55,977 nt of DNA, from the NCBI GenBank assembly GCA_017470585.1, contig JAFUYI010000050.1:1-55977 (forward strand), written 5' to 3'. This document shows positions 17,635-26,336 of this stretch, in pieces (positions within the stretch are counted from its first letter, which is position 1; each line of letters opens with the position of its first letter). The position numbers and the translations under genes were made by a program. The notes under the pieces were generated by a model. That model was given only the letters and a program-made list of their open reading frames with translations. It was not told the origin of the DNA and ran no database searches. This DNA comes from Alphaproteobacteria bacterium. Lineage in GTDB: Bacteria; Pseudomonadota; Alphaproteobacteria; RF32; CAG-239.

Positions 17635-19770
17635 ATGAACGAGAGCTTGCAACTTTTGGCGCAGAAATTGGGTATCGCCGCAGCTTACAAAGATTCCGGA
17701 TTACGCGCTTCTTATCACGAAATAAACGAAAATACGCTGCGCTTTTTTATTCGTGTTTTAGGCTATAAAGCCGACAACGATGAAGAAATAACCCAATCTT
17801 TACAGAAATTGGAACGCCGCCGTTTTCAAAAAGTGCTTGAAAACATTTATGTTTGCAGGCAATCTATGCTTAAATTTGATGCAGTTATTAAAACCAAAGA
17901 TTGCCAAAATGATTTTGCCCTGACACTGAAGCCATACGAAAAAAAAGAAAAACAGGAGGTTTCATTTGTGGTTAATGTCAGTGATGAAAAGCACGGACAA
18001 TATACCAAGCTGCAGGTTGAAATTACAAATAACTTACCGATTGGCTATTATGAGCTTTCTTTTTCCTGCGGCGAAAATGAATATAAATCCGTTTTGGCCG
18101 TTGCTCCGGCACAATGCTTTGAATCCCCCGTACTAAACGATAAAAAGCTTTTCGGATATGCTTTGCAGCTTTATTCTTTACGCAGCCGTAAAAATTGGGG
18201 CGTGGGGGATTTCAGCGACTTAAAAGAGTTTGTCAATATTTGCGCTTCCTCGGGTGGAGATGTTATAGGATTGAATCCGATTAACGTTTTCAATCACTGT
18301 TTTCCCGAAGAGGCAAGTCCTTATTTGTCAATGAGCCGTTTGTTTCTAAATCCCATATATATTGATGTTTCTGCCGTGCCGGAGTTCAAAGAAGATGATA
18401 TTGCCGACAAACAAGATGAGATTAAAGCCTTAAATGCAAGCGAAACCATTTTATACGGCAAGGTATATAATCTTAAAATCAGCGTGTTGCAAAAACTTTT
18501 TGCACGGATGAAAAAAGATGAAAAACGCTTGCGCGAATTTAGGCAATTTTGCGCTGACAAAGGCGAAGAATTGGAAAATCTGTCTGCTTTTCAATGCTTA
18601 TATGAGGATAAATGGCAGAACCACTGGGGCGGCTGGCGAAGTTGGGAAAAAGGTTTTCAAAATCCGCATTCTGCGGCAATACGCAAATATAAGGAACAAA
18701 ACCGCGAGAGAATGGAATTTTTCTGCTTTCTGCAGTTTGAAGCATGGCGACAGTTTGGGATTGTGGGCAAAGAAGTTAAATCACAAGGGCTTAAAATAGG
18801 CATATACCGTGATTTGGCGGTCGGTGTAGGACGTGACAGTGCGGAACTTTGGAGCGATGAAGGGGCATATCTTAAAGACTGCGGAGCCGGAGCCCCGCCG
18901 GATGCGTTTTTTCCCGCCGGACAAAAATGGAATTTGGGGGCGTTTCATCCGGTGGAATTAAAAGAGCGGGCGTATGTGCCTTTTATCAAAATTCTGCGAG
19001 CGGCAATGCAATCGGCAGGCGCATTGCGGATGGATCATGTTATGAGTTTAATGCGGCTGTTTGTTATCCCCGAAAATAAAGATGGCGAGGGAACGTATAT
19101 TTATTACAATTTTGAGGATATGCTGAATATTGTTGCCCTTGAGAGCTGTCTTAATCGCTGTATGATTGTAGGCGAGAGTATCGGCAATGTGCCGGAAGGC
19201 TTTATTGAAGCCATCACCGAACGCAATGTTTATGCTATGTCGGTTTTATGGGCGCAGCGATATAATGCCGGATGGGGTGATTTTATGCCTCCAGAGAGCT
19301 ATCCGGAAAAAGTTTTTGCCTCCATCGGAACGCATGATATGGCACCGCTCAAAATGTGGTGGTTTGCCTATGATATAAGATTGTCGCGCGATTTGGAAAT
19401 TATCAAGACTGATGAGGAAATGTATAACGCCTATCACAAACGCGAAGCCGATCGTTATAAACTCTTAAAATCTCTTGATGAGGCGGGAGTTTGGCCGGAT
19501 GATAAACACCGCGGCGGCGATTATCTTTTCGGAGAAAACTATCCCGAAGGATTGGAAGAGGCCGCACATCGCTTTATGGCTAAAAGTAAAGCAAAAGTTG
19601 TACTGATACAGCCGGAAGATATTTTTCAAGTCGATAAAATGCAAAATCTTCCCGGAACCGATAGGGACAGGCACCCGAATTGGCGGCGAAAACTGCCGAT
19701 AAATTTGGAAGATATGAGATTATCTCCTCTTTTTCAACGCAACCTTACGGAAATTAAAAAAGAAAGATGA
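17635..19770 (+). CDS. malQ: 4-alpha-glucanotransferase (amylomaltase)
   Basis: Disproportionating enzyme of family GH77 that moves glucan segments between maltodextrins in the cytoplasm. The long proteobacterial form (711 residues) has an N-terminal domain of about 160 residues before the barrel. The barrel carries YSLRSRKNWGVGDFSDL, the nucleophile Asp in ALRMDHVMSL, the Glu in VGESIGNVP and the conserved IGTHDMAPLKMWW (HD motif, with MAP where most enzymes have LPT). It ends PGTDRDRHPNWRRKLP, the usual family close. Last gene of the glg operon, followed at once by a strong terminator. Confidence 0.95.
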   Translation: MNESLQLLAQKLGIAAAYKDSGLRASYHEINENTLRFFIRVLGYKADNDEEITQSLQKLERRRFQKVLENIYVCRQSMLKFDAVIKTKDCQNDFALTLKPYEKKEKQEVSFVVNVSDEKHGQYTKLQVEITNNLPIGYYELSFSCGENEYKSVLAVAPAQCFESPVLNDKKLFGYALQLYSLRSRKNWGVGDFSDLKEFVNICASSGGDVIGLNPINVFNHCFPEEASPYLSMSRLFLNPIYIDVSAVPEFKEDDIADKQDEIKALNASETILYGKVYNLKISVLQKLFARMKKDEKRLREFRQFCADKGEELENLSAFQCLYEDKWQNHWGGWRSWEKGFQNPHSAAIRKYKEQNRERMEFFCFLQFEAWRQFGIVGKEVKSQGLKIGIYRDLAVGVGRDSAELWSDEGAYLKDCGAGAPPDAFFPAGQKWNLGAFHPVELKERAYVPFIKILRAAMQSAGALRMDHVMSLMRLFVIPENKDGEGTYIYYNFEDMLNIVALESCLNRCMIVGESIGNVPEGFIEAITERNVYAMSVLWAQRYNAGWGDFMPPESYPEKVFASIGTHDMAPLKMWWFAYDIRLSRDLEIIKTDEEMYNAYHKREADRYKLLKSLDEAGVWPDDKHRGGDYLFGENYPEGLEEAAHRFMAKSKAKVVLIQPEDIFQVDKMQNLPGTDRDRHPNWRRKLPINLEDMRLSPLFQRNLTEIKKER

Positions 19771-19779
19771 AAATAAAAG

Positions 19780-19809
19780 CAAAGGCAAACCGATTATGGT
19801 TTGCCTTTG
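19780..19809. terminator. Terminator of the glg operon
   Basis: CAAAGGCAAACC pairs with GGTTTGCCTTTG (12 bp), followed by TTTT. It overlaps the gap to the convergent gene ending at 19812, so it may serve both. Confidence 0.9.
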
Positions 19810-19811
19810 TT

Positions 19812-20261
19812 TTAACAGTAAGGGTAATCTCTGGTATAATCAAGATGATACTGCAAAGACTTCAATCTCTCGGAATAGATATTGGCTTTGTTAATCTTGG
19901 CATCGATGTCTAAATTCTCGTCGTCCCACACCTCCTGAATGCGGCTTTCATACTGCCTGATAAGTGACTTAATCTCGTCCTTGGAGTAAATGTTTTTCAA
20001 ATACCACTCCTGCTGCGAGATGATTTGCTGCCAGAAAAAAGCATCGAAGAGATCAATTTCCGCCGGAATAGGATGAGCTTTCCACATATTTCGTTGTGCG
20101 GCAATCTGCTCGATACGAAATCCGACTATTCCGAATAACACAGCACAGATAACAGCAATCAATGCCGCCGACTTCAAGCCAAACGTAAAGAAAGACCCCA
20201 CGGCGACAATTGCTTCTGCGCATACAAAAAAGACAATAATAACTTTTACTTTTTCGTTCAT
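19812..20261 (-). CDS. Hypothetical two-helix membrane protein
   Basis: Not recognised; about 149 residues. Two adjacent hydrophobic helices at the N-terminus (VKVIIVFFVCAEAIVAVGSF and ALIAVICAVLFGIVGFRI) are followed by a charged cytoplasmic or periplasmic tail with a helical, probably coiled region (SRIQEVWDDENLDIDAKINK). The start is uncertain: ATG 20261 gives a typical membrane-protein N-terminus, while ATG 20300 adds 13 residues; neither has a clear Shine-Dalgarno. Stands alone between the glg operon and cassette 3. Confidence 0.55.
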   Translation of the reverse strand: MNEKVKVIIVFFVCAEAIVAVGSFFTFGLKSAALIAVICAVLFGIVGFRIEQIAAQRNMWKAHPIPAEIDLFDAFFWQQIISQQEWYLKNIYSKDEIKSLIRQYESRIQEVWDDENLDIDAKINKANIYSERLKSLQYHLDYTRDYPYC

Positions 20262-20371
20262 AGCATAATAATAATTAAATTGATAATCAAAAAGCAGCAT
20301 TTATTATATCGGATATTCGGCAAATTGTCAATTTTTAAAGATACTTTTTTATAAAAAGTTTTTAATAAAAC

Positions 20372-20406
20372 CAAAACGGAGAGGATTTTTGTTCCCCTCC
20401 GTTTTG
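20372..20406. terminator. Terminator after cassette 3
   Basis: CAAAACGGAG pairs with CTCCGTTTTG. On the minus strand it is followed by GTTTTATT, fitting termination of the cassette 3 mRNA. A similar GGAG-rich hairpin follows cassette 4. Confidence 0.8.
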
Positions 20407-20418
20407 ATGAGCATACAA

Positions 20419-20883
20419 CTATTGCGCAGAATATGAAATGGTAATAGTCCCGGAATGCTCTCCCTCAGAAGGAACAGAGCTATAATCAATACTTCCACCC
20501 ACTTCAAATTGATTGCCGGATTTATGTTCAATGCCGAGGTTTCCTACCACAAAACCAGCCATGTCATTATTATCAGTTACAGATAATCCGGTTCTTTGCG
20601 ATGGATTAGGTACATTAGCCGTAAAAGTACCGATATGATAATCCCTTACCGCCATTACTCCACCGCCATAATCTACTTCTGTCGGATTCCTAAATGCAAT
20701 ACCTCCACTTGTTTCACTAGGGTTTATGGTTAGATTGCCGAAACTTAACGATTCGCCCAAAGTCAAACTCACATCGTGGACTATTGTTGCGGTAACAGTC
20801 ATAGTTGCCGAGTTGCTGGCGTATGCGCAGTATGAACCCAAAGCAACTCCGGCAACACCAAGTAATAAAATATATTTATTCAT
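20419..20883 (-). CDS. Secreted small beta-rich protein, cassette family, copy 3
   Basis: 154 residues; exported, function unknown. Signal peptide MNKYILLLGVAGVALGSYCA ends at AYA-SNS; the constant NSATMTVTATIVHDVSLTLG follows, then FGNLTINPSE, the only copy with FGN in place of LGT. The body lacks mature-region Cys and carries the YGGGVMAVRD-type segment shared with copies 6 and 8, then GTFTANVPNPS and the final SGTITISYSAQ. ATG 20883 is used because GGAAG lies just upstream; an in-frame ATG eight codons earlier precedes that site. Own promoter, leader and terminator. Confidence 0.82.
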   Translation of the reverse strand: MNKYILLLGVAGVALGSYCAYASNSATMTVTATIVHDVSLTLGESLSFGNLTINPSETSGGIAFRNPTEVDYGGGVMAVRDYHIGTFTANVPNPSQRTGLSVTDNNDMAGFVVGNLGIEHKSGNQFEVGGSIDYSSVPSEGEHSGTITISYSAQ

Positions 20884-21104
20884 AAGTCTTACTTCCTTTT
20901 TTATCAAAATTATAAAGAAAAACCACCTTTTGGGTATTAAACCCGCGAGGTGGTTGGAAGTTAGCTACTGTTAAGTGGAACAGTGCAGGGTATTCTTTAT
21001 ATTTCCCCACCTTCCAACCATAATACGGTTAGAAGAAATTTTATATCTTATCAGACACCACTTAAGAGGTAGCTACACCTCAAAGCAGAATTTTCCCTGC
21101 TTCA
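20884..21104 (-). promoter_or_regulatory. Structured attenuator leader RNA, cassette 3
   Basis: Complete leader. P1: AAGCAG/CTGCTT. GAGGT/ACCTC hairpin. Helix A: TAGCTAC (complement at 21069-21075) with GTAGCTA (20962-20968). Helix B: TTAAGTGG (21058-21065) with CCACTTAA (20971-20978). Inner stem Q: GTGGGG with CCCTGCAC (bulged). Switch: GGTTGGAAG (21011-21019) with CTTCCAACC (20952-20960). Terminator: AACCACCT/AGGTGGTT (20921-20955) with GGGT/ACCC inside, followed by TTTTCTTTAT. Helices A and B have a sequence unlike any other copy but remain fully paired. Confidence 0.77.
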
Positions 21105-21110
21105 ATTTTC

Positions 21111-21139
21111 ACTCTAGCACAAAAAAATTTTATTGTCAA
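21111..21139 (-). promoter_or_regulatory. Cassette 3 promoter
   Basis: Minus strand TTGACA (21134-21139), 17 bp with a T tract, extended -10 TGCTAGAGT (hexamer 21111-21116). Confidence 0.75.
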
Positions 21140-21176
21140 AGAAAAATTTGAATTTTCGATCGGAGGTTATCCGCTA

Positions 21177-22616
21177 CTAAAACAACAGAAGTTTTGCCAA
21201 TCCCAAAAAGATAAAATATCCGCCCGAGTCGGTGCAGGCAATCAAGAAAACGCCGGAGCTTATTGCCGGATCAACTTTTAATTTGTTTAAGGTCAACGGA
21301 ATCAAAATACCGGCAAGGCTTGCCACGGTCAGATTGCAAAGCATTGCCAAAGCGATGATATAGCTAATCATAATTTGCTCTGGCACCCATATATAAACGG
21401 CAATTCCTATCATAATTGCAAACAAGATGCCGTTGCAAAGTCCCACCATAAACTCTTTTCCGATCATCCGCAAAGCGTTGCGCGAGTTTAATTCTTTGGT
21501 CGCCAAGGAACGCACTACCACCGCCAAAGTCTGTTGTCCGGTTGTTCCGCCCATGGAAGCCACAATCGGCATTAAAACCGCTAAAATTGAGAGTTCCGCG
21601 ATAATATCCTGAAAACCGCCGACAACAGAAGCTGCCACAATCGTTGCAAACAAATTGGTAACTAGCCAAACAGAACGTGATTTGAAAATGTCAAAAACCG
21701 AACGATAGACATCGCCGCTTTCGGCACCGGCAATTCCCATAATATCTTCGTTGGCCTCTTCGTGGATAATCTCAATTACATCGTCAATATTGATAACACC
21801 GATAAGCCTGCCCTTGGCATCAACCACCATTGCCGACATCCAACCGTACTCGCGGAACATATGCGCTACTTCTTCCTGATCGGTATGCACATCAAGCGGG
21901 ACAATTTCCCCGTCCATAATTGTGCTTAATTTTTCATTGGCTTTGGCGCGCAACAATTTATCAAGCGTAATTTCTCCGGTCGGTCGTAAAGTTTTTTCGT
22001 CAACCAGAAACACCGTATAAAACTCATCCGGTAATTCATCGTTGGTCAGAAGGTATTGTTTTGCTTCCTTTACGCTCCAATTATCCGGCATACTCACAAA
22101 ATCGCGCGACATAATACGTCCCGCCGATTCTTCCGGATAATTAAGAGAGGATTGAACCTGATATTTTAATTCGGGATCCAAGTGTTGAATGATTTGTTCC
22201 TGTTCATCGTCATCCAAATTTTCCAGCACTTCAACAGCATCATCTGAATCGAGTTCGTTTACGATTTTGACAATTTGGTTTTCATCCAAACTTTCCAAAA
22301 CCTGTTCCTGAACCACTTCGTTTAATTCGGGAATTACCGCCGGATCGATTTTATCGCCGATTAAATTCACCAGTTTGCGGCGATGGCCGATGTCAAGCAC
22401 CTCAATCAATTTAGCCAAATCATATTCATCTAAATCGGCAATGATTTTTTTGACATGAATATCATCATTTTCGTTCAATCCGATAATAATCGAATTAACG
22501 AACTTCGGTCCCAACCCCAAATAGGACTGTACTTCTTCTTTCTTGTTTTTCTTGGAAAAATGTTTAGCTAATTTTCTTTTTGATAAGGGGGTATGCTTAA
22601 TTGACTTTTTTTTCAT
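21177..22616 (-). CDS. mgtE: Magnesium transporter MgtE
   Basis: Inner-membrane Mg2+ channel/transporter gated by cytoplasmic Mg2+ sensing. Domain order is complete: MgtE N-domain of helical repeats (about 60-165, LDEYDLAKLIEVL and DDAVEVLENLDDDEQ), a CBS pair (about 170-295, SAGRIMSRDFVSMPDNWSVK and later GVINIDDVIEIIHEEA), and five transmembrane helices (about 320-479) with the pore motif PIVASMGGTTGQQTLAV. Length 479 is usual (about 450). It lies 61 bp downstream of the tRNA-Leu on the same strand; no magnesium-responsive leader was recognised in that gap. Confidence 0.96.
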   Translation of the reverse strand: MKKKSIKHTPLSKRKLAKHFSKKNKKEEVQSYLGLGPKFVNSIIIGLNENDDIHVKKIIADLDEYDLAKLIEVLDIGHRRKLVNLIGDKIDPAVIPELNEVVQEQVLESLDENQIVKIVNELDSDDAVEVLENLDDDEQEQIIQHLDPELKYQVQSSLNYPEESAGRIMSRDFVSMPDNWSVKEAKQYLLTNDELPDEFYTVFLVDEKTLRPTGEITLDKLLRAKANEKLSTIMDGEIVPLDVHTDQEEVAHMFREYGWMSAMVVDAKGRLIGVINIDDVIEIIHEEANEDIMGIAGAESGDVYRSVFDIFKSRSVWLVTNLFATIVAASVVGGFQDIIAELSILAVLMPIVASMGGTTGQQTLAVVVRSLATKELNSRNALRMIGKEFMVGLCNGILFAIMIGIAVYIWVPEQIMISYIIALAMLCNLTVASLAGILIPLTLNKLKVDPAISSGVFLIACTDSGGYFIFLGLAKLLLF

Positions 22617-22677
22617 AAACTCCCTCCCCTTAAAGAAAAGATATATTTTTGTGGCTAAACCTCATAAATTAAAATTT

Positions 22678-22763
22678 TGGTGCGGCTGAGAAGACTTGAA
22701 CTTCCAAGAGCTTAGCTCATAACGACCTCAACGTTACGCGTTTACCAATTTCGCCACAGCCGC
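22678..22763 (-). tRNA. tRNA-Leu (GAG)
   Basis: Minus strand. The acceptor stem GCGGCTG/CAGCCGC is perfect and CCA is encoded (22678-22680). The anticodon loop is TTGAGGT, giving GAG, between ACG/CGT stem ends. A long variable arm (GAGC/GCTC) is typical of class II tRNA-Leu. T-loop TTCAAGT. It reads CUC/CUU leucine codons. 86 nt including CCA. Confidence 0.95.
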
Positions 22764-22830
22764 ACAATTTCATCATCAAGACTGGAGATTTATTACTCCT
22801 TTTCAAAAAAATAATCAAGCTTTTTTTTCA

Positions 22831-23046
22831 TTATGCAATCATTTTTAATATCATATTATACGAATTACTTACGCTCACAACGGCAGAAAGGCTTTTTTCC
22901 GCTGTTGATACCATTGCGATGACATCTTTAATATCGCTTTTGGCATCGGACTTGGAAATTTTTTCGCTGCGTTCCTCATCATCCAATCCTAAACGCAACA
23001 AGGCGTTTTGATACATCCGGAAAGTATTGAGAAACTGCTCTGCCAT
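22831..23046 (-). CDS. Hypothetical small helical protein
   Basis: 71 residues, all helical, no signal peptide. The C-terminal half (DIKDVIAMVSTAEKSLSAVV, then SVSNSYNMILKMI) has the spacing of FliE-type flagellar rod proteins (VxVxN near the end), but no flagellar genes are nearby and the match is weak. ATG 23046 lacks a strong ribosome binding site (AAGAG). It lies alone between the tRNA and the rsmB lipoprotein gene, same strand. Real gene likely from length and composition; role unknown. Confidence 0.5.
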   Translation of the reverse strand: MAEQFLNTFRMYQNALLRLGLDDEERSEKISKSDAKSDIKDVIAMVSTAEKSLSAVVSVSNSYNMILKMIA

Positions 23047-23146
23047 TTAAGAACTCTTTTAATAAAAAAACTTAACACTTGGCTGATACTAGCAAAAACC
23101 AACCGAATGACAAGAGGACAAACAAAACTTTTCCACAGTTTTTATT

Positions 23147-23506
23147 TTACATTGCCACGCAATCGTTGCCTTCAAAACGGTAATCGCTGACGGTTTGGCT
23201 TTTAATCGTAAAAGTTGTATTGCACCAAACATTTTGCTGATACCCGCCGTAATATTGAGTGTATGCCGTGTTGCCGTAAAACTGCGTGGTTGCACTCGGC
23301 GGATTATAAAACACTGAAGAACGTTTGTAAGTCAAATATTTTGTAGTGGAATTAAGCTCATAAACGCTGTCGGGAGGACCGAAACGGTTGATAAGGTCTT
23401 CTTCGGATAATCCCAAAGTATTGTTTAGGAGCATGGCATATTTGGCTTGCGTGGCACATCCCGACAATAATCCCGCCAAACACAGAATAAAAAAAGCTTT
23501 TTTCAT
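23147..23506 (-). CDS. Small lipoprotein with BamE/SmpA-like N-region
   Basis: 119 residues. Signal peptide MKKAFFILCLAGLLSGCATQ contains the lipobox LSGC, so it is lipidated and probably anchored in the outer membrane. The segment LGLSEEDLINRFGPPDSVYE and the following TKYLTYKRS resemble the repeat unit of SmpA/BamE-fold proteins (helix, GxPD, strand). The rest is Tyr/Gln-rich with one Cys pair near the end. ATG 23506 follows GAGGG; an ATG at 23518 overlaps rsmB and is less likely. Starts 8 bp after rsmB, so it is probably cotranscribed with it. Confidence 0.75.
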   Translation of the reverse strand: MKKAFFILCLAGLLSGCATQAKYAMLLNNTLGLSEEDLINRFGPPDSVYELNSTTKYLTYKRSSVFYNPPSATTQFYGNTAYTQYYGGYQQNVWCNTTFTIKSQTVSDYRFEGNDCVAM

Positions 23507-23514
23507 ATTTACCC

Positions 23515-24726
23515 TCACTTTTTTTGCAAAATTGCCGTAAAAAATCCGTCGGTTCCCGTTGTCAAAGGGTTAAATGCCAAACAATTTTTATCGGCAAAAG
23601 GAAATTCGGTTTTTATAAGCTTATCCCATATATTTTTAATGTCAACCAAATCAAAATCAAGATGAGATTTGCAAAATCTTGCAATTTGCAAGCGATTTTC
23701 TTCTTCCAAAATTGAACAGGTGATATAAATAATCCTTCCGCCCGATTTAACGCGCTCGGCGGCATTATCTAAAATTTTTGCTTGAATTTCAACAAGTTCT
23801 CTTAATCTCCGCGGGGTTAAGCGAAACTTGGCATCGGGACTTCTTCTCCATGTTCCGCTCCCCGAACACGGGGCATCAATGATAAAACGATCGTAATCAT
23901 ATCCCGCTTGCGAAGTTTTAATTTTTTCTATATTCGAGATTTGCAGACGTTTCATTCTTGCCTCAAGCGCATCCATCCGCGAAAAATCCACATCATGAGC
24001 ATAAATTTTCCCCTTGTTCTGCAGTAAATATGCCAAAGCCAAACTTTTTCCGCCGGCTCCGCAGCAGTAATCAATAATTTTATGGTAAGGCTTGACATCG
24101 CATAAAATCGCTGCCAACTGCGAGGCTTCGTCCTGCGGCTCAATAAGTCCATCCTGATAGCACATACAGTTGGCAAGATTTATCCTTTGTACCGCTCTGA
24201 CACCGATGGGAGAAAACGGCGCGGGAGTTACATCAAAGCCCTCGGAAAGCATTTTTCTTACAAGTCCATTCCTATCGGCAGTGTTTATTCTAAAATCCGC
24301 GGTTGCCGATTCGTTTAAGCTTTTCAACAAGCTCATATCCCGTATTTTGTCATACAGCCATTGCGGACATTCCGCTTCCACATTTGCGGGATATGAAAGC
24401 TGCGGCAGATTTGAAATCATCTCGCGCTCTTCATCAGTCAAGGGGGAAAGCCCGTATTCGGTTTTAAAAAAAATCTCGTTAATATCGGAATTTTTCAAAT
24501 ATACCAGTAAAATTTTTCTTGCCTCATTGCTTTGAGCCTCAAACTCAAGCCGCAGACGGCGGCGGATAATGTTCCATACCTCCGCGGTAATAAATCTGCG
24601 GTCTTTGGAACCGATAAAACGCCGGCTTCGGAAATAAGCGTTTAAAATATTATCCGCAGGCTGTTTATCCTTAAAAATTTCGCCGATTAACTCCAAAACT
24701 GCCTGATAACGAGCTGATGTCTGCAT
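23515..24726 (-). CDS. rsmB: RsmB-family 16S rRNA (cytosine) methyltransferase
   Basis: SAM-dependent m5C methyltransferase; the E. coli homologue modifies C967 of 16S rRNA. An N-terminal NusB-like helical domain (1-130) is followed by the Rossmann domain: DYCCGAGGKSLALA (SAM site), DAPCSGSGTWRRSPD (first catalytic Cys motif) and YITCSILEEEN (second Cys motif TCS). 403 residues versus about 430 usual. The open frame begins 29 codons upstream, inside rlmE; ATG 24726 has GAGGA six bases before it and starts one base after the rlmE stop. Family certain, exact target site inferred. Confidence 0.9.
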   Translation of the reverse strand: MQTSARYQAVLELIGEIFKDKQPADNILNAYFRSRRFIGSKDRRFITAEVWNIIRRRLRLEFEAQSNEARKILLVYLKNSDINEIFFKTEYGLSPLTDEEREMISNLPQLSYPANVEAECPQWLYDKIRDMSLLKSLNESATADFRINTADRNGLVRKMLSEGFDVTPAPFSPIGVRAVQRINLANCMCYQDGLIEPQDEASQLAAILCDVKPYHKIIDYCCGAGGKSLALAYLLQNKGKIYAHDVDFSRMDALEARMKRLQISNIEKIKTSQAGYDYDRFIIDAPCSGSGTWRRSPDAKFRLTPRRLRELVEIQAKILDNAAERVKSGGRIIYITCSILEEENRLQIARFCKSHLDFDLVDIKNIWDKLIKTEFPFADKNCLAFNPLTTGTDGFFTAILQKK

Positions 24727-24727
24727 T

Positions 24728-25414
24728 TTATCCTCTGAATCCGAGTGCGACCAGATATTCTTCCGGTGAGCTTTTGCGGCTGGCATCGGGTTTAAAGTGG
24801 GCAACTTTGACAAAGTTTTTCTTTACCTCTTTCAAAAACTCGCCCTCGGCACCCCCTTTAAAAACCTTGGCAATAAAAATTCCGCCCTCATTTAAGACAT
24901 CTTTGGCAAAATTATATGCCAACTCTACCAAGGCAATCGTGCGCAAATGATCGGTCTGTTGGTGTCCGGTGGTGTTGGCTGCCATGTCGCTCATTACAAT
25001 ATCGGCTTTGCCCTGCAATAGGGCTTTTAATTTATCGGCGGCATCATCTAAACTAAAATCCTGCTGTATCAAAGTTGCCCCTTCAATCGGTTCGGTCGGA
25101 AGAATATCCAAACCGACCACCTGCCCGCTTCCTTTATTGCGCTGTACGGCAATCTGTGTCCAGCCGCCAGGCGCACAGCCCAAGTCAACAATAGTTTTCC
25201 CTTTGCCCAAAAATTTAAATTTTTCATCCAGCTGAATAAGCTTGAAAGCCGCTCTAGAACGGTATCCTTGGCTCTTGGCTTCGGCAACATAGGGGTCGTT
25301 TAATTGGCGCAGCAACCATTGGTTGGATGATTTTTTGCGGTATTTTGAGGTCTTAACCTTAACCGCCAATCCTCGCTTTGCCATAATGGCGTTAGCTGTT
25401 TTGGTATGTGCCAT
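24728..25414 (-). CDS. rlmE: 23S rRNA 2'-O-methyltransferase RlmE
   Basis: Methylates U2552 of 23S rRNA late in large-subunit assembly. The catalytic K-D-K-E set is present: Lys in SRAAFKLIQLDEKF, Asp in VMSDMAANTTGHQQTDH, Lys in FIAKVFKGG and Glu in SRKSSPEEYLVALGF. The SAM motif is DLGCAPGGWTQ. 228 residues (E. coli 209); the extra length is a basic N-terminal extension common in Alphaproteobacteria. ATG 25414 has a strong GGAGGAG ten bases upstream and overlaps the end of the upstream Ppx/GppA gene by 23 bp, suggesting coupled translation. Confidence 0.95.
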   Translation of the reverse strand: MAHTKTANAIMAKRGLAVKVKTSKYRKKSSNQWLLRQLNDPYVAEAKSQGYRSRAAFKLIQLDEKFKFLGKGKTIVDLGCAPGGWTQIAVQRNKGSGQVVGLDILPTEPIEGATLIQQDFSLDDAADKLKALLQGKADIVMSDMAANTTGHQQTDHLRTIALVELAYNFAKDVLNEGGIFIAKVFKGGAEGEFLKEVKKNFVKVAHFKPDASRKSSPEEYLVALGFRG

Positions 25415-26336
25415 TTTGCAACTCCTCCGTAATACCTTCGACCGCCCCTTTTAAGGAAACGATCAACTCTTTTGCTCCCAAAATCGTGTATATCTGCGAA
25501 AATATAACACAGGCCGCAACAAAAATGTCGGCTCTGGTTTCTCCGATGTAAGGATTTTGGCGACGTTTATCCTCGGTAGAAGAAAAAATATCCCCGATGA
25601 CACGATTGAAGTCGGAAACGGCAATTTTTATGCCATCGGCACGTTCGCGCTCATATTTTTCCCAGCCTTTAACAATATGCGCAAGGCGCAAAGGCGTGCT
25701 TGAGGTTGCCATAAAACAGACTTTTCCCTTATATTGGGACAAATGAACCGCCTTGCGAAATTCGCGGCAATATGAAGTGATTTCTCTTCGCAGACAATCG
25801 GCTTTTTCTTCATCATAATCGTTGATGGAAAAAATTTCCGCACTGTTGCGCGCTCCCCAAGGAATCGAAATTGTATATATAATCTCGGCGTTACGGTTTG
25901 CCAAAGTTATTTCGGTAGAGCCGCCTCCCAAATCGTACAGCACGACATATTCTTTTTTGGGGTCGGTCATATTTTTGATTGCCCCCAAAAGATTAAGCCG
26001 TGCTTCTTCGGCTCCGCTGATTATCTCCAAATCAATATTGGCATGCTGCTTGATTTTTTCAACAAATTCGGCACCGTTTTCGGCGACACGGCAGGCGGCA
26101 GTTGCCACAGCTCGGTATTGTTTTACATCATTTTGATCCATTAACTGCTTGAAATTGCAAAAACACTCAATCCCCCTTTTGATTGCCTCGTCGGTAAACC
26201 GCTTGTTTTCACTCATTTTTTCGCCCATACGCGTAGAAACGGCATTGCGGCATACAATATTTCCTTTTTCATCGGTAATCAGCAGACGACAGGAATTAGT
26301 CCCTAAATCAATAGCTGCCGTGTTTGTTTTTGTCAT
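25392..26336 (-). CDS. Ppx/GppA phosphatase family protein, short copy
   Basis: ASKHA-fold enzyme of the exopolyphosphatase/guanosine pentaphosphatase family. ATPase-like motifs are AIDLGTNSCRLLI (residues 8-20), the sugar-kinase-like EIISGAEEARLN and the phosphate-binding VLYDLGGGSTEI. 314 residues, the short bacterial form without the C-terminal HD-like domain of E. coli Ppx. It is the second of two tandem paralogues, overlapping the first by 29 bp and rlmE by 23 bp. Polyphosphate or pppGpp as substrate is inferred from the family. Confidence 0.85.
   Translation of the reverse strand: MTKTNTAAIDLGTNSCRLLITDEKGNIVCRNAVSTRMGEKMSENKRFTDEAIKRGIECFCNFKQLMDQNDVKQYRAVATAACRVAENGAEFVEKIKQHANIDLEIISGAEEARLNLLGAIKNMTDPKKEYVVLYDLGGGSTEITLANRNAEIIYTISIPWGARNSAEIFSINDYDEEKADCLRREITSYCREFRKAVHLSQYKGKVCFMATSSTPLRLAHIVKGWEKYERERADGIKIAVSDFNRVIGDIFSSTEDKRRQNPYIGETRADIFVAACVIFSQIYTILGAKELIVSLKGAVEGITEELQNGTYQNS

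Noticed and set aside
22831-23046. FliE-like flagellar protein
   Set aside because: Only the last 30 residues show loose spacing similarity and there are no flagellar genes in the window.
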